NCBI GenBank assembly: GCA_903949225.1
Contig: CAJAYZ010000389.1
Coordinates: 1 to 15,380 of the forward strand
Length of the DNA: 15,380 nt
Direction: 5' to 3'
Source: an uncultured Planctomycetaceae bacterium
GTDB lineage: Bacteria; Planctomycetota; Planctomycetia; Pirellulales; UBA1268
Each line of letters opens with the position of its first letter. Positions within the stretch are counted from its first letter, which is position 1. The notes under the pieces were generated by a model, which was not told where the DNA came from, did no database searches, and worked only from the letters and a program-made list of their open reading frames with translations. This document shows positions 6,669 through 14,611 of the stretch, one piece after another. The translations under genes were made by a program, and so were the position numbers.

Positions 6669-7657
6669 CGCTTCCAGGCCTTGCCGCGCCGATTCCGGAG
6701 AGCATCCCCCCCAGGCCGGCGGCCCAGGCGCGGACGGCGCGCGTGATCATGGGATTGGGTTTGCTCGGTGCGTTCCTGCCACTGGTGTGGGCCGATTCAA
6801 TCGGCCTGTGGGGCGCCGGAGCGGCGCAGTGGCTCCTCCCCGTGGCCCTCCTGCTCGCCTGTGCCGCGGCGATCGAACTGGCGGCGATCCTCGCCCGTCG
6901 GGGGCTCGCCCCCCGGCTGCCGGTGCTCGTCGCCGGCTGCGTCGCCGTGCCGCTGGCCGCTGCCCTCGGCAATCCCGCCTTCCGCTCGGCCGCAGCTGGA
7001 GGCGCGCCGCTCGACTCGATTGGATGGGCCGCCGCGGCCACCGTGGCCACGATGATCGGGGCGTTCGTCGTGGAGATGGCGGGCTATCGCCAAGGGGGCG
7101 GGGCGATCGAACGACTGGCCGGCACGGCTCTGGGGCTCTTGGCTGTCGCCCTGCCGCTCGGCTTTCTTGTCAGCCTCCGCCTCACCGGCACGCCAACCTA
7201 CGATGGCGGCTGGCACCGTCCCGGGCTGTTGCCGCTTGTGGCGATGATCGCAGCGGTGAAGTTTGGCGACGTGCTTGCCTACCTTGTCGGATCGACGATC
7301 GGCCGTCGGCGGATGGCCCCCGGTCTGAGCCCGGGCAAGACCTGGGCTGGAGCGGTCGGAGCTTTGTGCGGAGCGCTGTTCGCGTCGTGGCTCGTGCTCA
7401 TCCCGCTCCGTGTTCTGCTCACGCCGGCCGACGGCGGGAGCGCCGAGCCGTACGGTGGTTGGATCGTTCATGGGGTGTTCGTCGGCACGGCGGGCATGCT
7501 CGGTGACCTCGCCGAATCGCTCCTGAAGCGTGAGGCCGGGGTGAAGGATTCCGGGGCCACCCTCGGTGCCCTCGGTGGCGGACTCGATCTCGTCGATTCG
7601 CTGCTCTTCGCCGCCCCCGCCGCATGGCTGTTGTGGGTGAACTCGTTTCCTTCCTGA
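6665..7657 (+). CDS. cdsA: Phosphatidate cytidylyltransferase (CDP-diglyceride synthase)
   Basis: The 330-residue membrane protein makes CDP-diacylglycerol from phosphatidate and CTP, the branch point for phospholipid synthesis. The GTG start lies in a GTGA overlap with the uppS stop, pointing to coupled translation. Several hydrophobic helices fill residues of about 28-250. Family motifs follow: SPGKTWAG (222-229), GDLAESLLKR (280-289) and KDSG...GGGLDLVDS (294-312). In the last one the classical PGHGG-x-LDR-x-DS reads GALGGGLDLVDS, so the usual His and Arg are Leu. The metal-binding Asp residues remain. An enzyme of this family is certain on the whole; altered substrate handling cannot be judged from sequence. 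The 55-bp gap to the next gene contains no clear terminator. Confidence 0.93.
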   Translation: MTLPGLAAPIPESIPPRPAAQARTARVIMGLGLLGAFLPLVWADSIGLWGAGAAQWLLPVALLLACAAAIELAAILARRGLAPRLPVLVAGCVAVPLAAALGNPAFRSAAAGGAPLDSIGWAAAATVATMIGAFVVEMAGYRQGGGAIERLAGTALGLLAVALPLGFLVSLRLTGTPTYDGGWHRPGLLPLVAMIAAVKFGDVLAYLVGSTIGRRRMAPGLSPGKTWAGAVGALCGALFASWLVLIPLRVLLTPADGGSAEPYGGWIVHGVFVGTAGMLGDLAESLLKREAGVKDSGATLGALGGGLDLVDSLLFAAPAAWLLWVNSFPS

Positions 7658-7712
7658 GCGCCCGACGCCGGTCGCGTTCTTGTCGCCAATCTCCTCCTTC
7701 GGGGGTCCATCC

Positions 7713-9050
7713 ATGAATCGCTTGCTTCTCACCGTGGCTCTCCTCCTTGGCTGCTGGGCCCGGCAGGGGCATGCGGAGGAGGGAAACTGGCCGGCCTTCC
7801 GTGGACCGGAGGCGCGCGGTGTGGCGCTGGGCCGGGGTCTTCCCGACCGCTGGTCGGCGACCGAGAACGTCGCCTGGAAGACCGACATCGCCGGGCGTGG
7901 GTGGTCGTCGCCGGTGGTCTGGGGCGACAAGATCTTCCTCACCACCTGCGAATCGACCGGTGAGGTCGAGGAGGCGAAGAAGGGGCTGTACTTCGGCGGC
8001 GATCGGACGGAGCCCTCCGAGGCGATCCACCGTTGGAAGGTCCTCTGCCTCGACCTCGAGTCCGGGAGCATCCGCTGGGAGAAGACGCTCCACGAAGGCA
8101 AGCCGTCGCAACCGATCCATGTGAAGGGGAGCTATGCCGCGGAGACGCCGGTTGTCGATGGCGACCGGCTGTGGTGTCTGTTCGGCAATGTCGGCCTGTT
8201 CTGCCTCGATCACGATGGCAACGAGCAGTGGCGTCGCGAGATCGCCCCCCGCGCGATGCGCAACGGCTGGGGCACCTCCGCCTCACCGGCGCTCCATGAA
8301 GGCCGGATCTATCTCGTCCACGACACCCAAGACACCTCCGAGATCGTCGCCGTCGATGCCACCACCGGCGCCGAGATCTGGAAGACCGATCGCGACGAGA
8401 AGAGCAACTGGGCCACGCCGCTGGTGTGGGTGACGCCGCAGCGCACGGAGATCGTCACGGCCGGCACGGGCAAGGTTCGGTCGTACGACACCGACGGCAA
8501 GCTCCTCTGGTCGCTCCAGGGGATGTCGTCGATCACGATCGCCACCCCGTACGAACACGACGGCCTGCTCTGCGTCTCCTCGGGCTACGTGATGGACCGC
8601 ACCAAGCCGCTCTATGCGATCCGTCCCGGCGCCAGTGGCGACATCTCCCTCGCGCCTGGTGAGACGTCAAACGCTTCGATCGCCTGGAGCCAGCCGTCAG
8701 CCGCCCCCTACAACCCGTCGACCCTCGCCGTCGATGGCCGCGTGTATGTCCTCCACGACCGGGGATTCCTCGCGGCCTACGCCGGGAACGACGGCCGGGA
8801 ACTGTACTCTCCGCAGCGGATCCCTGAGGGCAGGGCCTTCACGGCGTCCCCCTGGGCAGCCGACGGGAAGGTGTTCTGCCTGAACGAGGATGGCGTGACG
8901 TTCGTGTTTGAGGGGGGCGACAGCTTCCAACCGCTCCATGCCAATTCGCTGGCAGAGGATGACATGTGCATGGCGACGCCGGCCCTCGCCGGCGACCGGC
9001 TCCTGATCCGCACCGCCGCGCGTCTCTACTGCCTTCGCCGCGCCGACTGA
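7713..9050 (+). CDS. Exported PQQ-like beta-propeller repeat protein (BamB-like fold)
   Basis: The 445-residue protein has an N-terminal signal sequence. Hydrophobic residues 4-13 are followed by either a lipobox-like LLGC (C14) or a type I cleavage site after A21, so it is a lipoprotein or a soluble periplasmic/secreted protein. The mature part starts with NWPAFRGP (25-32), typical of planctomycete PQQ-like proteins. It then shows recurring propeller blades with the pattern GD-x-hydrophobic and DG-x-x-x-W, such as LDHDGNEQW, VDATTGAEIW and YDTDGKLLW. Such propellers serve as BamB scaffolds in outer-membrane assembly or as quinoprotein-like domains. I see no evidence for PQQ catalysis. ATG at 7713 with GGGGG 8 nt upstream is preferred to an upstream TTG at 7680 because it directly opens the signal peptide. 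It probably belongs to the purA-uppS-cdsA unit and is followed by a terminator-like hairpin. Confidence 0.88.
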   Translation: MNRLLLTVALLLGCWARQGHAEEGNWPAFRGPEARGVALGRGLPDRWSATENVAWKTDIAGRGWSSPVVWGDKIFLTTCESTGEVEEAKKGLYFGGDRTEPSEAIHRWKVLCLDLESGSIRWEKTLHEGKPSQPIHVKGSYAAETPVVDGDRLWCLFGNVGLFCLDHDGNEQWRREIAPRAMRNGWGTSASPALHEGRIYLVHDTQDTSEIVAVDATTGAEIWKTDRDEKSNWATPLVWVTPQRTEIVTAGTGKVRSYDTDGKLLWSLQGMSSITIATPYEHDGLLCVSSGYVMDRTKPLYAIRPGASGDISLAPGETSNASIAWSQPSAAPYNPSTLAVDGRVYVLHDRGFLAAYAGNDGRELYSPQRIPEGRAFTASPWAADGKVFCLNEDGVTFVFEGGDSFQPLHANSLAEDDMCMATPALAGDRLLIRTAARLYCLRRAD

Positions 9051-9070
9051 CAGCTTGGTGGTGGCCCGGT

Positions 9071-9127
9071 GCGGCCGCCGATCCCCCTCTGGCCGGGGCT
9101 GGATCGGTAGGCCGCTCTGGGATTTTT
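9071..9127 (+). terminator. Candidate Rho-independent terminator after the PQQ-like gene
   Basis: The left arm at 9071-9084 (GCGGCCGCCGATCC) pairs with the right arm at 9101-9115 (GGATCGGTAGGCCGC). They form 6 bp plus 7 bp of stem separated by a small 1-by-2 internal loop, around a 16-nt loop. Five T residues follow at 9123-9127, 8 nt past the stem, which is farther than in a classic intrinsic terminator. It starts 20 bp after the stop of the PQQ-like gene and separates it from phoH. Confidence 0.6.
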
Positions 9128-9216
9128 CTTGCTGTTTTCATGCTGGAATGCCCCGATCTCGGGCTGGCGGAGACGCCGGCTCGATCCTCTGCCACCGCAT
9201 GGCGTCGGTTGGCGGG

Positions 9217-9222
9217 TATACT
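9217..9222 (+). promoter_or_regulatory. Possible -10 element for the phoH operon
   Basis: TATACT (5 of 6 to the -10 consensus) lies 64 bp before the phoH ATG, downstream of the predicted terminator. No good -35 hexamer is seen at 16-18 bp upstream, so this is tentative. It stands out as a short A/T-rich element in very GC-rich DNA. The rest of the 236-bp gap (9051-9286) shows nothing else I can name. Confidence 0.35.
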
Positions 9223-9286
9223 TCGGGCTATCCGGGTCCATCCCCTCCTCTCGAGACCGTCGACGCCTCATGCGTCGCGGGCTCCG

Positions 9287-10249
9287 ATGTCCCGCACGAC
9301 GATCGCGGTGGTCGACTCCAAGCGGATCCTGGCCATCTTCGGCCCGCGGGACCAGCACCTCCGCAGGATCCGGACGGCGCTGGGCGTGACCGTCTCGGCG
9401 CGCGAAGACTCGATCCGCATCGAGGGGGAAGAGCGAGCCGTCAAGCGGGCCACGACCGTCTTCGAGCAACTCGACCGCGTGGCCCGTGACCGCGGGAGCG
9501 TCGATGGCACCGATGTCGCGCAGGCGATCGCCGTGGTGACCGGTGAAGAGGCGCCGGTTCACCATGAGCCGATTGACGTCCACCGTGCCGGCCGGCACGT
9601 CATGCCGCGCTCGGAGGGACAGGCAGCCTACGTGCGGGCGATCCGCGAACACGATGTCGTCCTCTGCAACGGTCCGGCGGGCAGTGGAAAGACCTTTCTC
9701 GCCGTGGCGATGGCGGTGTCGCTGTGGCGAGCCGAGCAGGTTCGCAAGATCGTCCTCGTCCGCCCCGCGGTCGAAGCCGGCGAGAGCCTTGGCTACCTGC
9801 CCGGTGATCTCCAGGCCAAGATCAATCCCTACCTCCGCCCCGTTCTCGACGCTCTCCGCGAACTGATCGATTTCGAGCTCCTCAAACGGCTCGGGGAGCA
9901 GGACGTGGTGGAGATGGTGCCGCTGGCCTACATGCGCGGGCGGACGCTCAACAACGCCTTCATCATCCTCGACGAAGCCCAAAACACGACCGTCGCGCAG
10001 ATGAAGATGTTCCTCACTCGGCTCGGGCTCGGCTCGAAGATGGTGATCTCAGGGGACACCACGCAGGTCGATCTCCCCCCCAACCGCACCAGCGGGCTCG
10101 TCGACGCCATGCGGCGTCTCCAGCATGTCCCCGGCTGCTGCCGGGTGCGTCTGGCGGGGAGCGACATCGTCCGCCATCCGCTCGTGCAGCGGATCGTCGA
10201 GGCCTATGACGACGAGGCCCACGACGACCACGGTCGCCCTCCCCGCTGA
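9287..10249 (+). CDS. phoH: PhoH-like ATPase (PhoL/YbeZ type)
   Basis: The 320-residue cytoplasmic P-loop ATPase of the PhoH family is thought to act in RNA metabolism together with YbeY, whose gene lies two genes downstream. The N-terminal part (about 10-85) resembles the small KH-like region found in this family. GPAGSGKT at 129-136 is Walker A, and IILDEAQN at 226-233 is Walker B. The RPAVEAGESLGYLPGDL segment (159-175), PLAYMRGRTL (212-221) and ISGDTTQVDLP are diagnostic of PhoH. The reading frame is open far upstream, but ATG at 9287 gives the family length and begins the KH-like region. The upstream GCGGG is a weak ribosome site. It is likely the first gene of the right-hand operon, 41 bp before pgpH. 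Confidence 0.94.
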   Translation: MSRTTIAVVDSKRILAIFGPRDQHLRRIRTALGVTVSAREDSIRIEGEERAVKRATTVFEQLDRVARDRGSVDGTDVAQAIAVVTGEEAPVHHEPIDVHRAGRHVMPRSEGQAAYVRAIREHDVVLCNGPAGSGKTFLAVAMAVSLWRAEQVRKIVLVRPAVEAGESLGYLPGDLQAKINPYLRPVLDALRELIDFELLKRLGEQDVVEMVPLAYMRGRTLNNAFIILDEAQNTTVAQMKMFLTRLGLGSKMVISGDTTQVDLPPNRTSGLVDAMRRLQHVPGCCRVRLAGSDIVRHPLVQRIVEAYDDEAHDDHGRPPR

Positions 10250-10290
10250 TTGAAACACTCCCCCGCTCCCTCCGTCGCCGCTGTCGCACC

Positions 10291-12720
10291 ATGCCCGTAG
10301 CACCCTCCTCCTACCGCCGTACTGTCCGTCGCGGCCATTCCGTGGAGGGGCCGCAGGGGTTCCTCGGGGCGCTCTTCGAGCGGGCGTCGCGATCGGAGGT
10401 CCTCCTCCGCCTGGCGCTCTGTCTGGCGGCCGCCACGGTGTTGCTGGTCGCCCTCCACGGCTGGACGGAGCCGATGCCTTGGCACACCGGCTCCGTTGCC
10501 TCCCGCGGGATCGCAGCCCGCGTTCCCTTCGAGAAGCCGGATCAGGAGCGGACTCGCACCGCTCAGGAGCGGGCCGCGGCGCAGGTGCGGGTCGTCTACA
10601 CCCAGGATCCGGCGCCGCTCCTCCGCCTCCGTGATGGTCTCAAAAACCGGGCGGCCGAGATCGGCGCGGCCGATGCGATCGACCTCGTCACCCCCGATGC
10701 CTGGCTTGAGTTCGCGCCCGAGGCGGCGGAGACGCTCGTCGACCTTCCCGAGCGAGCGGTGGTCGACGCTGGCCGATCAGGCGCGGCGAAGGCGACCGAC
10801 GAAGCTGCGGCCCAGCCGTCTGCGACGGAGGAGGTCACGTCGTCCGTCGCCGACGATGGTCCTGCCGCAACTGGCGTAGGGGGGGATGCCGCTGTCGACC
10901 CGGCCCTGGCGGCTCAACGCGCCGAGTTTGCCGAGTTCCGCTCCCACCTCGACACGAAAGAAAAACAGCTGGAGTTCGACAAGGGGATCGATCAGGCCTT
11001 CGCCGACCTGATCGCGACCGGCGTTCTGGAGACGATCCAGCACGGCGTCGACGAGGGGAGCCAGACCGAGATCGACGTCCATCCGTTGGGGAATCTCGCC
11101 ACGATCGCCCGCGTCCAGGTGGCCGATGTGCTGCTCGGCGAGGCGAAGAATCGACTCCAACTCCGCCTCCACGAGGAGCTCGGGGCGGGGGCTTTTGCCG
11201 ACCGCATCGATGCCTGGGTCGGGCCAAAGCTTGCCGGCTCGCTCGAGATCGATCTCGAAGCGACCCAGCAGGCGCGGACGGAGGCCCGCGAGAAGACGCC
11301 GCAGCAGTTCGTCCGTTATGCCGCCGGCGACATCCTCTCCGCGCCCGGTGAGCTGGTGCGCGAGGAGGAGCTGGCGCTGCTGCGCTACGAACACGAAGAA
11401 TATGTACGCCGGCAGGATGCCCGGCCACGGGCGGGGCGGGCGCTGTCGATGCTCGGGCTGTTCGTCGCGATGTTCACGCTGGCCGGCTTCTATGTCCACA
11501 TGCATCACCGCGAGGTTCTCGACGACCTCGGCCATGTCGCCACGCTCCTCGGCCTGGCCGTGGTGACGACGATCATCTGCCTGTTCGCCTCGGGCGATGC
11601 CTGGCGGGCGGAGATCGTGCCGTTGCTCGTGTTCGCGATGACGGTGGCGATCGCCTACGACGAGGATCTCGCCCTCCTCCTTGCTGCCGAGGTGGCGCTC
11701 GTCGTGGTGGTTGGCCTCGGCCGTGGCCTCGTCGACTACATCACCCTCACCGCCGCGTCGGCGGCGATGATCTTCTGGATGGGGCGGCTCCGGAGCCGTA
11801 GCAAGCTCATCTATGTCGGACTGTGGGCCGGGGTGGTGGTGCTGGCGACACAGCTCGGCGCCGAACTCCTCGACGGCCGATCGATGAGCACCCAGCTCCT
11901 CTACGACGCCGGTAGGACCGGAATCTGGACGCTCCTGGCGGGCTTTCTCATGACGGGGCTCCTCCCCTTCATCGAGCGAAGTTTCGGCGTCCTCACCGAC
12001 TTGAGCCTGCTCGAGGTGGGGGACGTTGCCCATCCGCTCCTCCAAGAGCTCGTCCGCCGTGCGCCTGGCACCTACAACCATTCGATCAACGTCGCGAGCA
12101 TCGGCGAGGCGGCGGCCGAGGCGATCGGCGCCCGCGGCCTCCTCGTCCGTGTCGGGGCCTATTTCCATGACATCGGCAAGATGCTCAAGCCGGTCTACTT
12201 CGTGGAAAACCAAGGCCAGCAAGGGAGCCGCCACGAGTCGCTCGTTCCGGCAATGAGCACCCTGATCATCGTCGCCCACGTCAAGGAGGGGGCGGAGCTG
12301 GCCAGGCAATACAACCTTCCCACTCCGATCGTCGATTTGATCGCCGAACACCACGGCACGACGCTCGTCGAGTACTTCTACCGGCGGGCGACCGAACGGC
12401 AGCAGGCCAATCCCGACAGCGGCGACGTCGACGAGCACACCTACCGCTACCCCGGACCGAAGCCGAGCACGCGCGAGTCGGCGGTCCTCATGCTCTCCGA
12501 CGCCGTCGAGAGCGCCAGCCGGGCCCTCACCGAGCCGACTCCGGCCCGGATCCAGGGGCTCGTCCACGATCTGGCGATGAAGCGGCTCCTCGACGGCCAA
12601 TTCGATGAGTGCGGCCTGACGCTCGAGGAGCTCGAGATCATCGAGCAGAGCCTCGTGAAAAGCCTGACGGCCGTCTATCACGGCCGCGTCAAGTATCCTG
12701 ATCAGCAGAGGACGGCTTAG
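10291..12720 (+). CDS. pgpH: 7TM-HD family phosphodiesterase, PgpH-like (probable cyclic-di-AMP hydrolase)
   Basis: The 809-residue inner-membrane protein has one N-terminal TM helix (about 39-57), a large extracytoplasmic 7TMR-HDED region (about 60-380), seven TM helices (about 384-562) and a cytoplasmic HD domain (about 575-800). The metal-binding set is complete: H597 in TYNHS, H626-D627 in YFHDIGK, H663, H687-H688 and D737. The spacing of the first ligands agrees, as I remember it, with Listeria PgpH, which hydrolyses c-di-AMP to pApA. The HD-domain assignment is firm; c-di-AMP as substrate is inferred from family and synteny. Two insertions are odd: an Ala/Asp/Ser-rich linker at about 158-207 in the outer domain, and a few extra residues between H688 and D737. 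ATG at 10291 has no Shine-Dalgarno sequence. The protein is longer than typical members, which are about 700-750 residues. Confidence 0.92.
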   Translation: MPVAPSSYRRTVRRGHSVEGPQGFLGALFERASRSEVLLRLALCLAAATVLLVALHGWTEPMPWHTGSVASRGIAARVPFEKPDQERTRTAQERAAAQVRVVYTQDPAPLLRLRDGLKNRAAEIGAADAIDLVTPDAWLEFAPEAAETLVDLPERAVVDAGRSGAAKATDEAAAQPSATEEVTSSVADDGPAATGVGGDAAVDPALAAQRAEFAEFRSHLDTKEKQLEFDKGIDQAFADLIATGVLETIQHGVDEGSQTEIDVHPLGNLATIARVQVADVLLGEAKNRLQLRLHEELGAGAFADRIDAWVGPKLAGSLEIDLEATQQARTEAREKTPQQFVRYAAGDILSAPGELVREEELALLRYEHEEYVRRQDARPRAGRALSMLGLFVAMFTLAGFYVHMHHREVLDDLGHVATLLGLAVVTTIICLFASGDAWRAEIVPLLVFAMTVAIAYDEDLALLLAAEVALVVVVGLGRGLVDYITLTAASAAMIFWMGRLRSRSKLIYVGLWAGVVVLATQLGAELLDGRSMSTQLLYDAGRTGIWTLLAGFLMTGLLPFIERSFGVLTDLSLLEVGDVAHPLLQELVRRAPGTYNHSINVASIGEAAAEAIGARGLLVRVGAYFHDIGKMLKPVYFVENQGQQGSRHESLVPAMSTLIIVAHVKEGAELARQYNLPTPIVDLIAEHHGTTLVEYFYRRATERQQANPDSGDVDEHTYRYPGPKPSTRESAVLMLSDAVESASRALTEPTPARIQGLVHDLAMKRLLDGQFDECGLTLEELEIIEQSLVKSLTAVYHGRVKYPDQQRTA

Positions 12721-12755
12721 GAGGCCGTGGATAAAGTGCTGCCCCGCTGGATGCC

Positions 12756-13331
12756 GTGCCCGTGACCCGAGGAAAACAGCGGCAGCGATCGGCTCCGTCC
12801 GCTGGCCGCAAGGCCGGCGGTGCGGGGGATGACGAGTTGGTGATCGAGGTTGTCGATCGTCAGCGGCGCGTGAAGCTCGGGAGCGGGTGGCTCGAGCGGC
12901 TCATCCGGAAGGCCCTCCGCGCGGAGAAGGTGACCGCGGCCGAGGTCTCGGTGCTGCTCTGCGACGACCGGCGGATCGCCCGGCTCCATGAAGAATGGAT
13001 GGGAGACCCAACCCCCACCGACGTGATCACGTTTGATCTCTCCGATCCGGCGGGGATGCCGGGGGACGACGGCGTCCTGCGCGGGGACATTGTCGTCAGC
13101 ACCGAGACTGCGGTGCGGATGGCAAAGGAAGTTGGCTCGACCCCGCGTCTGGAGACGGCCTACTACGTGATCCACGGAATCCTCCACCTTACCGGCCATG
13201 ATGATCTCTCGCCGGGGCCGCGGCGCGCGATGCGGCGCCGCGAGCGAACGCTCATGGGTGCGCTCGGACTGCCGGCCCCGCCGCGACTGGCCGGCGGATC
13301 GAAGCCACGTGGTGACGGAGGGGGACGATGA
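12756..13331 (+). CDS. ybeY: Endoribonuclease YbeY (rRNA maturation factor) with variant zinc site
   Basis: The 191-residue metal-dependent RNase acts in 16S rRNA 3'-end maturation and ribosome quality control. TPTDVITFDLS and GDIVVS are family motifs. The zinc motif reads HGILHLTGHDD at 140-150. The usual form is HGxLHLxGYDH, so the first two histidines (H140, H144) are kept, the third ligand position is Asp (D150), and a His stands where Tyr is usual (H148). About 25 basic residues precede the family core, and a Gly/Pro/Arg-rich tail follows it. The start is GTG at 12756; an in-frame GTG at 12762 is equally possible. It lies 35 bp after pgpH and overlaps the next gene by 4 bp (ATGA), so translation is probably coupled. 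Confidence 0.93.
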   Translation: MPVTRGKQRQRSAPSAGRKAGGAGDDELVIEVVDRQRRVKLGSGWLERLIRKALRAEKVTAAEVSVLLCDDRRIARLHEEWMGDPTPTDVITFDLSDPAGMPGDDGVLRGDIVVSTETAVRMAKEVGSTPRLETAYYVIHGILHLTGHDDLSPGPRRAMRRRERTLMGALGLPAPPRLAGGSKPRGDGGGR

Positions 13332-14605
13332 GCCCCGAGCCGCTCGGCATGGCGCTGCTGCTTCTCGGGATCGCCAGCATGGCGGCGGTCCAGGCGCGCG
13401 CGGCCCGAGGCGCGCCGCGCCACCGCGTTCACGAATTGTGTCGCGATCGGGGCGTGCCGGAGTTGGCCGACGAGATTGTCGACGGCAGCGAACCGGTGGC
13501 CTTCATCGCAGCCACGATCGTGGTGGTCGCTGCGACGGCGGCGACCCTCGTTGCGGCGCACTCGCTCGATCTCCAATTGGTGCCGGGGCGGATTCGCCTG
13601 CCGGTGATGCTTCTCTGGATGGGGATCGTGTGGTTTCTGCTCGTGGCGGCGCCGATGCTCCTGGCGCGGACGGTCGGCCCGCGGATCCTCGTCGCCATCT
13701 GGCCGATCTGGAGGCCGTTGGTCGCCGCGGTGAAGCCGTTCGTGGTCGGCGTTGCCTGGCTTGCGAATCTCCTCAGCGGCGCGTTCGGCAGGCGCGGCGG
13801 GGAGAGCGACGAGCCGACGGTCGAGGAGGAGGTCCGGCAGGTGGTCGATGACGCGCTGCGCGATGGGCGGCTGGAGGGAGCGGCCCGTGACATGATCGAG
13901 GGGGTGATGGATCTGCGCGACGCCCGTGTCGCGCAGATCATGACGCCTCGGACGTCGATGGTGACGCTCCCGGTGAACGCTGCTTGGTCGGAAGTGCTCG
14001 CCGTGGCAACCGAGAGCGCCCACACGCGGATGCCGGTCTGGGACCGTTCCCCCGACGACGTCATCGGGATCCTCCACTCCCGCGAGCTCCTCATGCACCT
14101 CGCCGCTGCTGCCGGCGGAGGCGCTCCTGCGGCGTCGCCGGGAATGCGGCCGCTCCTTCGCCCCCCGTATTTCGTCCCGGAGTCGATGAGCGTCCAGAAC
14201 CTCCTCCGCGAGTTTCAGCGGACACACACGCACATGGCGGTGGTGACGGACGAGTTCGGCGGCGTGTCGGGGGTCGTGACGATCGAGGATGCGCTGGAGG
14301 AGATCGTCGGGGAGATCGCCGACGAGCACGACGAGGCCTTCTCCGATGGCCTTCGCCAGATATCGGAGGGGGTGTGCGAGGCGATGGCCAATGTCCGCCT
14401 CGAGGATCTTGCCCGTACCACCGGGCTCGACTTGCCGATGGAAGCCGACTACGAAAGCGTCGGCGGGTTTGTCTTCCACCATCTCGGCCGGATCCCGGTC
14501 GCCGGCGAACACTTCGAGTCGCACGGAGGACGGTGGGAGGTGCTCGCCGCCACGCGTAACCGGGTTGACCGAGTCCGCGTCACCCGCCTCTCCCCCCCGG
14601 ATTGA
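13328..14605 (+). CDS. CorC/HlyC-type CBS-domain membrane protein (CNNM family)
   Basis: The 425-residue protein has hydrophobic segments at about 3-22, 55-78, 91-112 and 119-145, in the place of the DUF21/CNNM transmembrane domain. A pair of CBS domains follows (about 200-335). It contains MTPRTSM at 205-211 and DEFGG...TIEDALEEIVGEI from 308, both standard CorC/CNNM motifs. A C-terminal CorC_HlyC transporter-associated domain completes it (about 345-422). Family members take part in Mg2+/Co2+ efflux or other divalent-ion handling, and CBS domains bind adenine nucleotides. The DUF21 region looks short and diverged, with a charged loop after the first helix. The ATGA overlap with ybeY and the 6-bp gap to recO place it firmly inside the operon, where corC commonly follows ybeY. 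Confidence 0.9.
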   Translation: MSPEPLGMALLLLGIASMAAVQARAARGAPRHRVHELCRDRGVPELADEIVDGSEPVAFIAATIVVVAATAATLVAAHSLDLQLVPGRIRLPVMLLWMGIVWFLLVAAPMLLARTVGPRILVAIWPIWRPLVAAVKPFVVGVAWLANLLSGAFGRRGGESDEPTVEEEVRQVVDDALRDGRLEGAARDMIEGVMDLRDARVAQIMTPRTSMVTLPVNAAWSEVLAVATESAHTRMPVWDRSPDDVIGILHSRELLMHLAAAAGGGAPAASPGMRPLLRPPYFVPESMSVQNLLREFQRTHTHMAVVTDEFGGVSGVVTIEDALEEIVGEIADEHDEAFSDGLRQISEGVCEAMANVRLEDLARTTGLDLPMEADYESVGGFVFHHLGRIPVAGEHFESHGGRWEVLAATRNRVDRVRVTRLSPPD

Positions 14606-14611
14606 AGCCCG

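Noticed and set aside
8966..9286. Upstream extension of the phoH reading frame by 107 codons
   Set aside because: It overlaps the end of the PQQ-like gene and the terminator hairpin. PhoH similarity begins after ATG 9287.
10777..12681. A 634-codon open frame on the minus strand opposite pgpH
   Set aside because: It lies fully opposite a gene with complete catalytic motifs and shows biased composition and no recognisable family.
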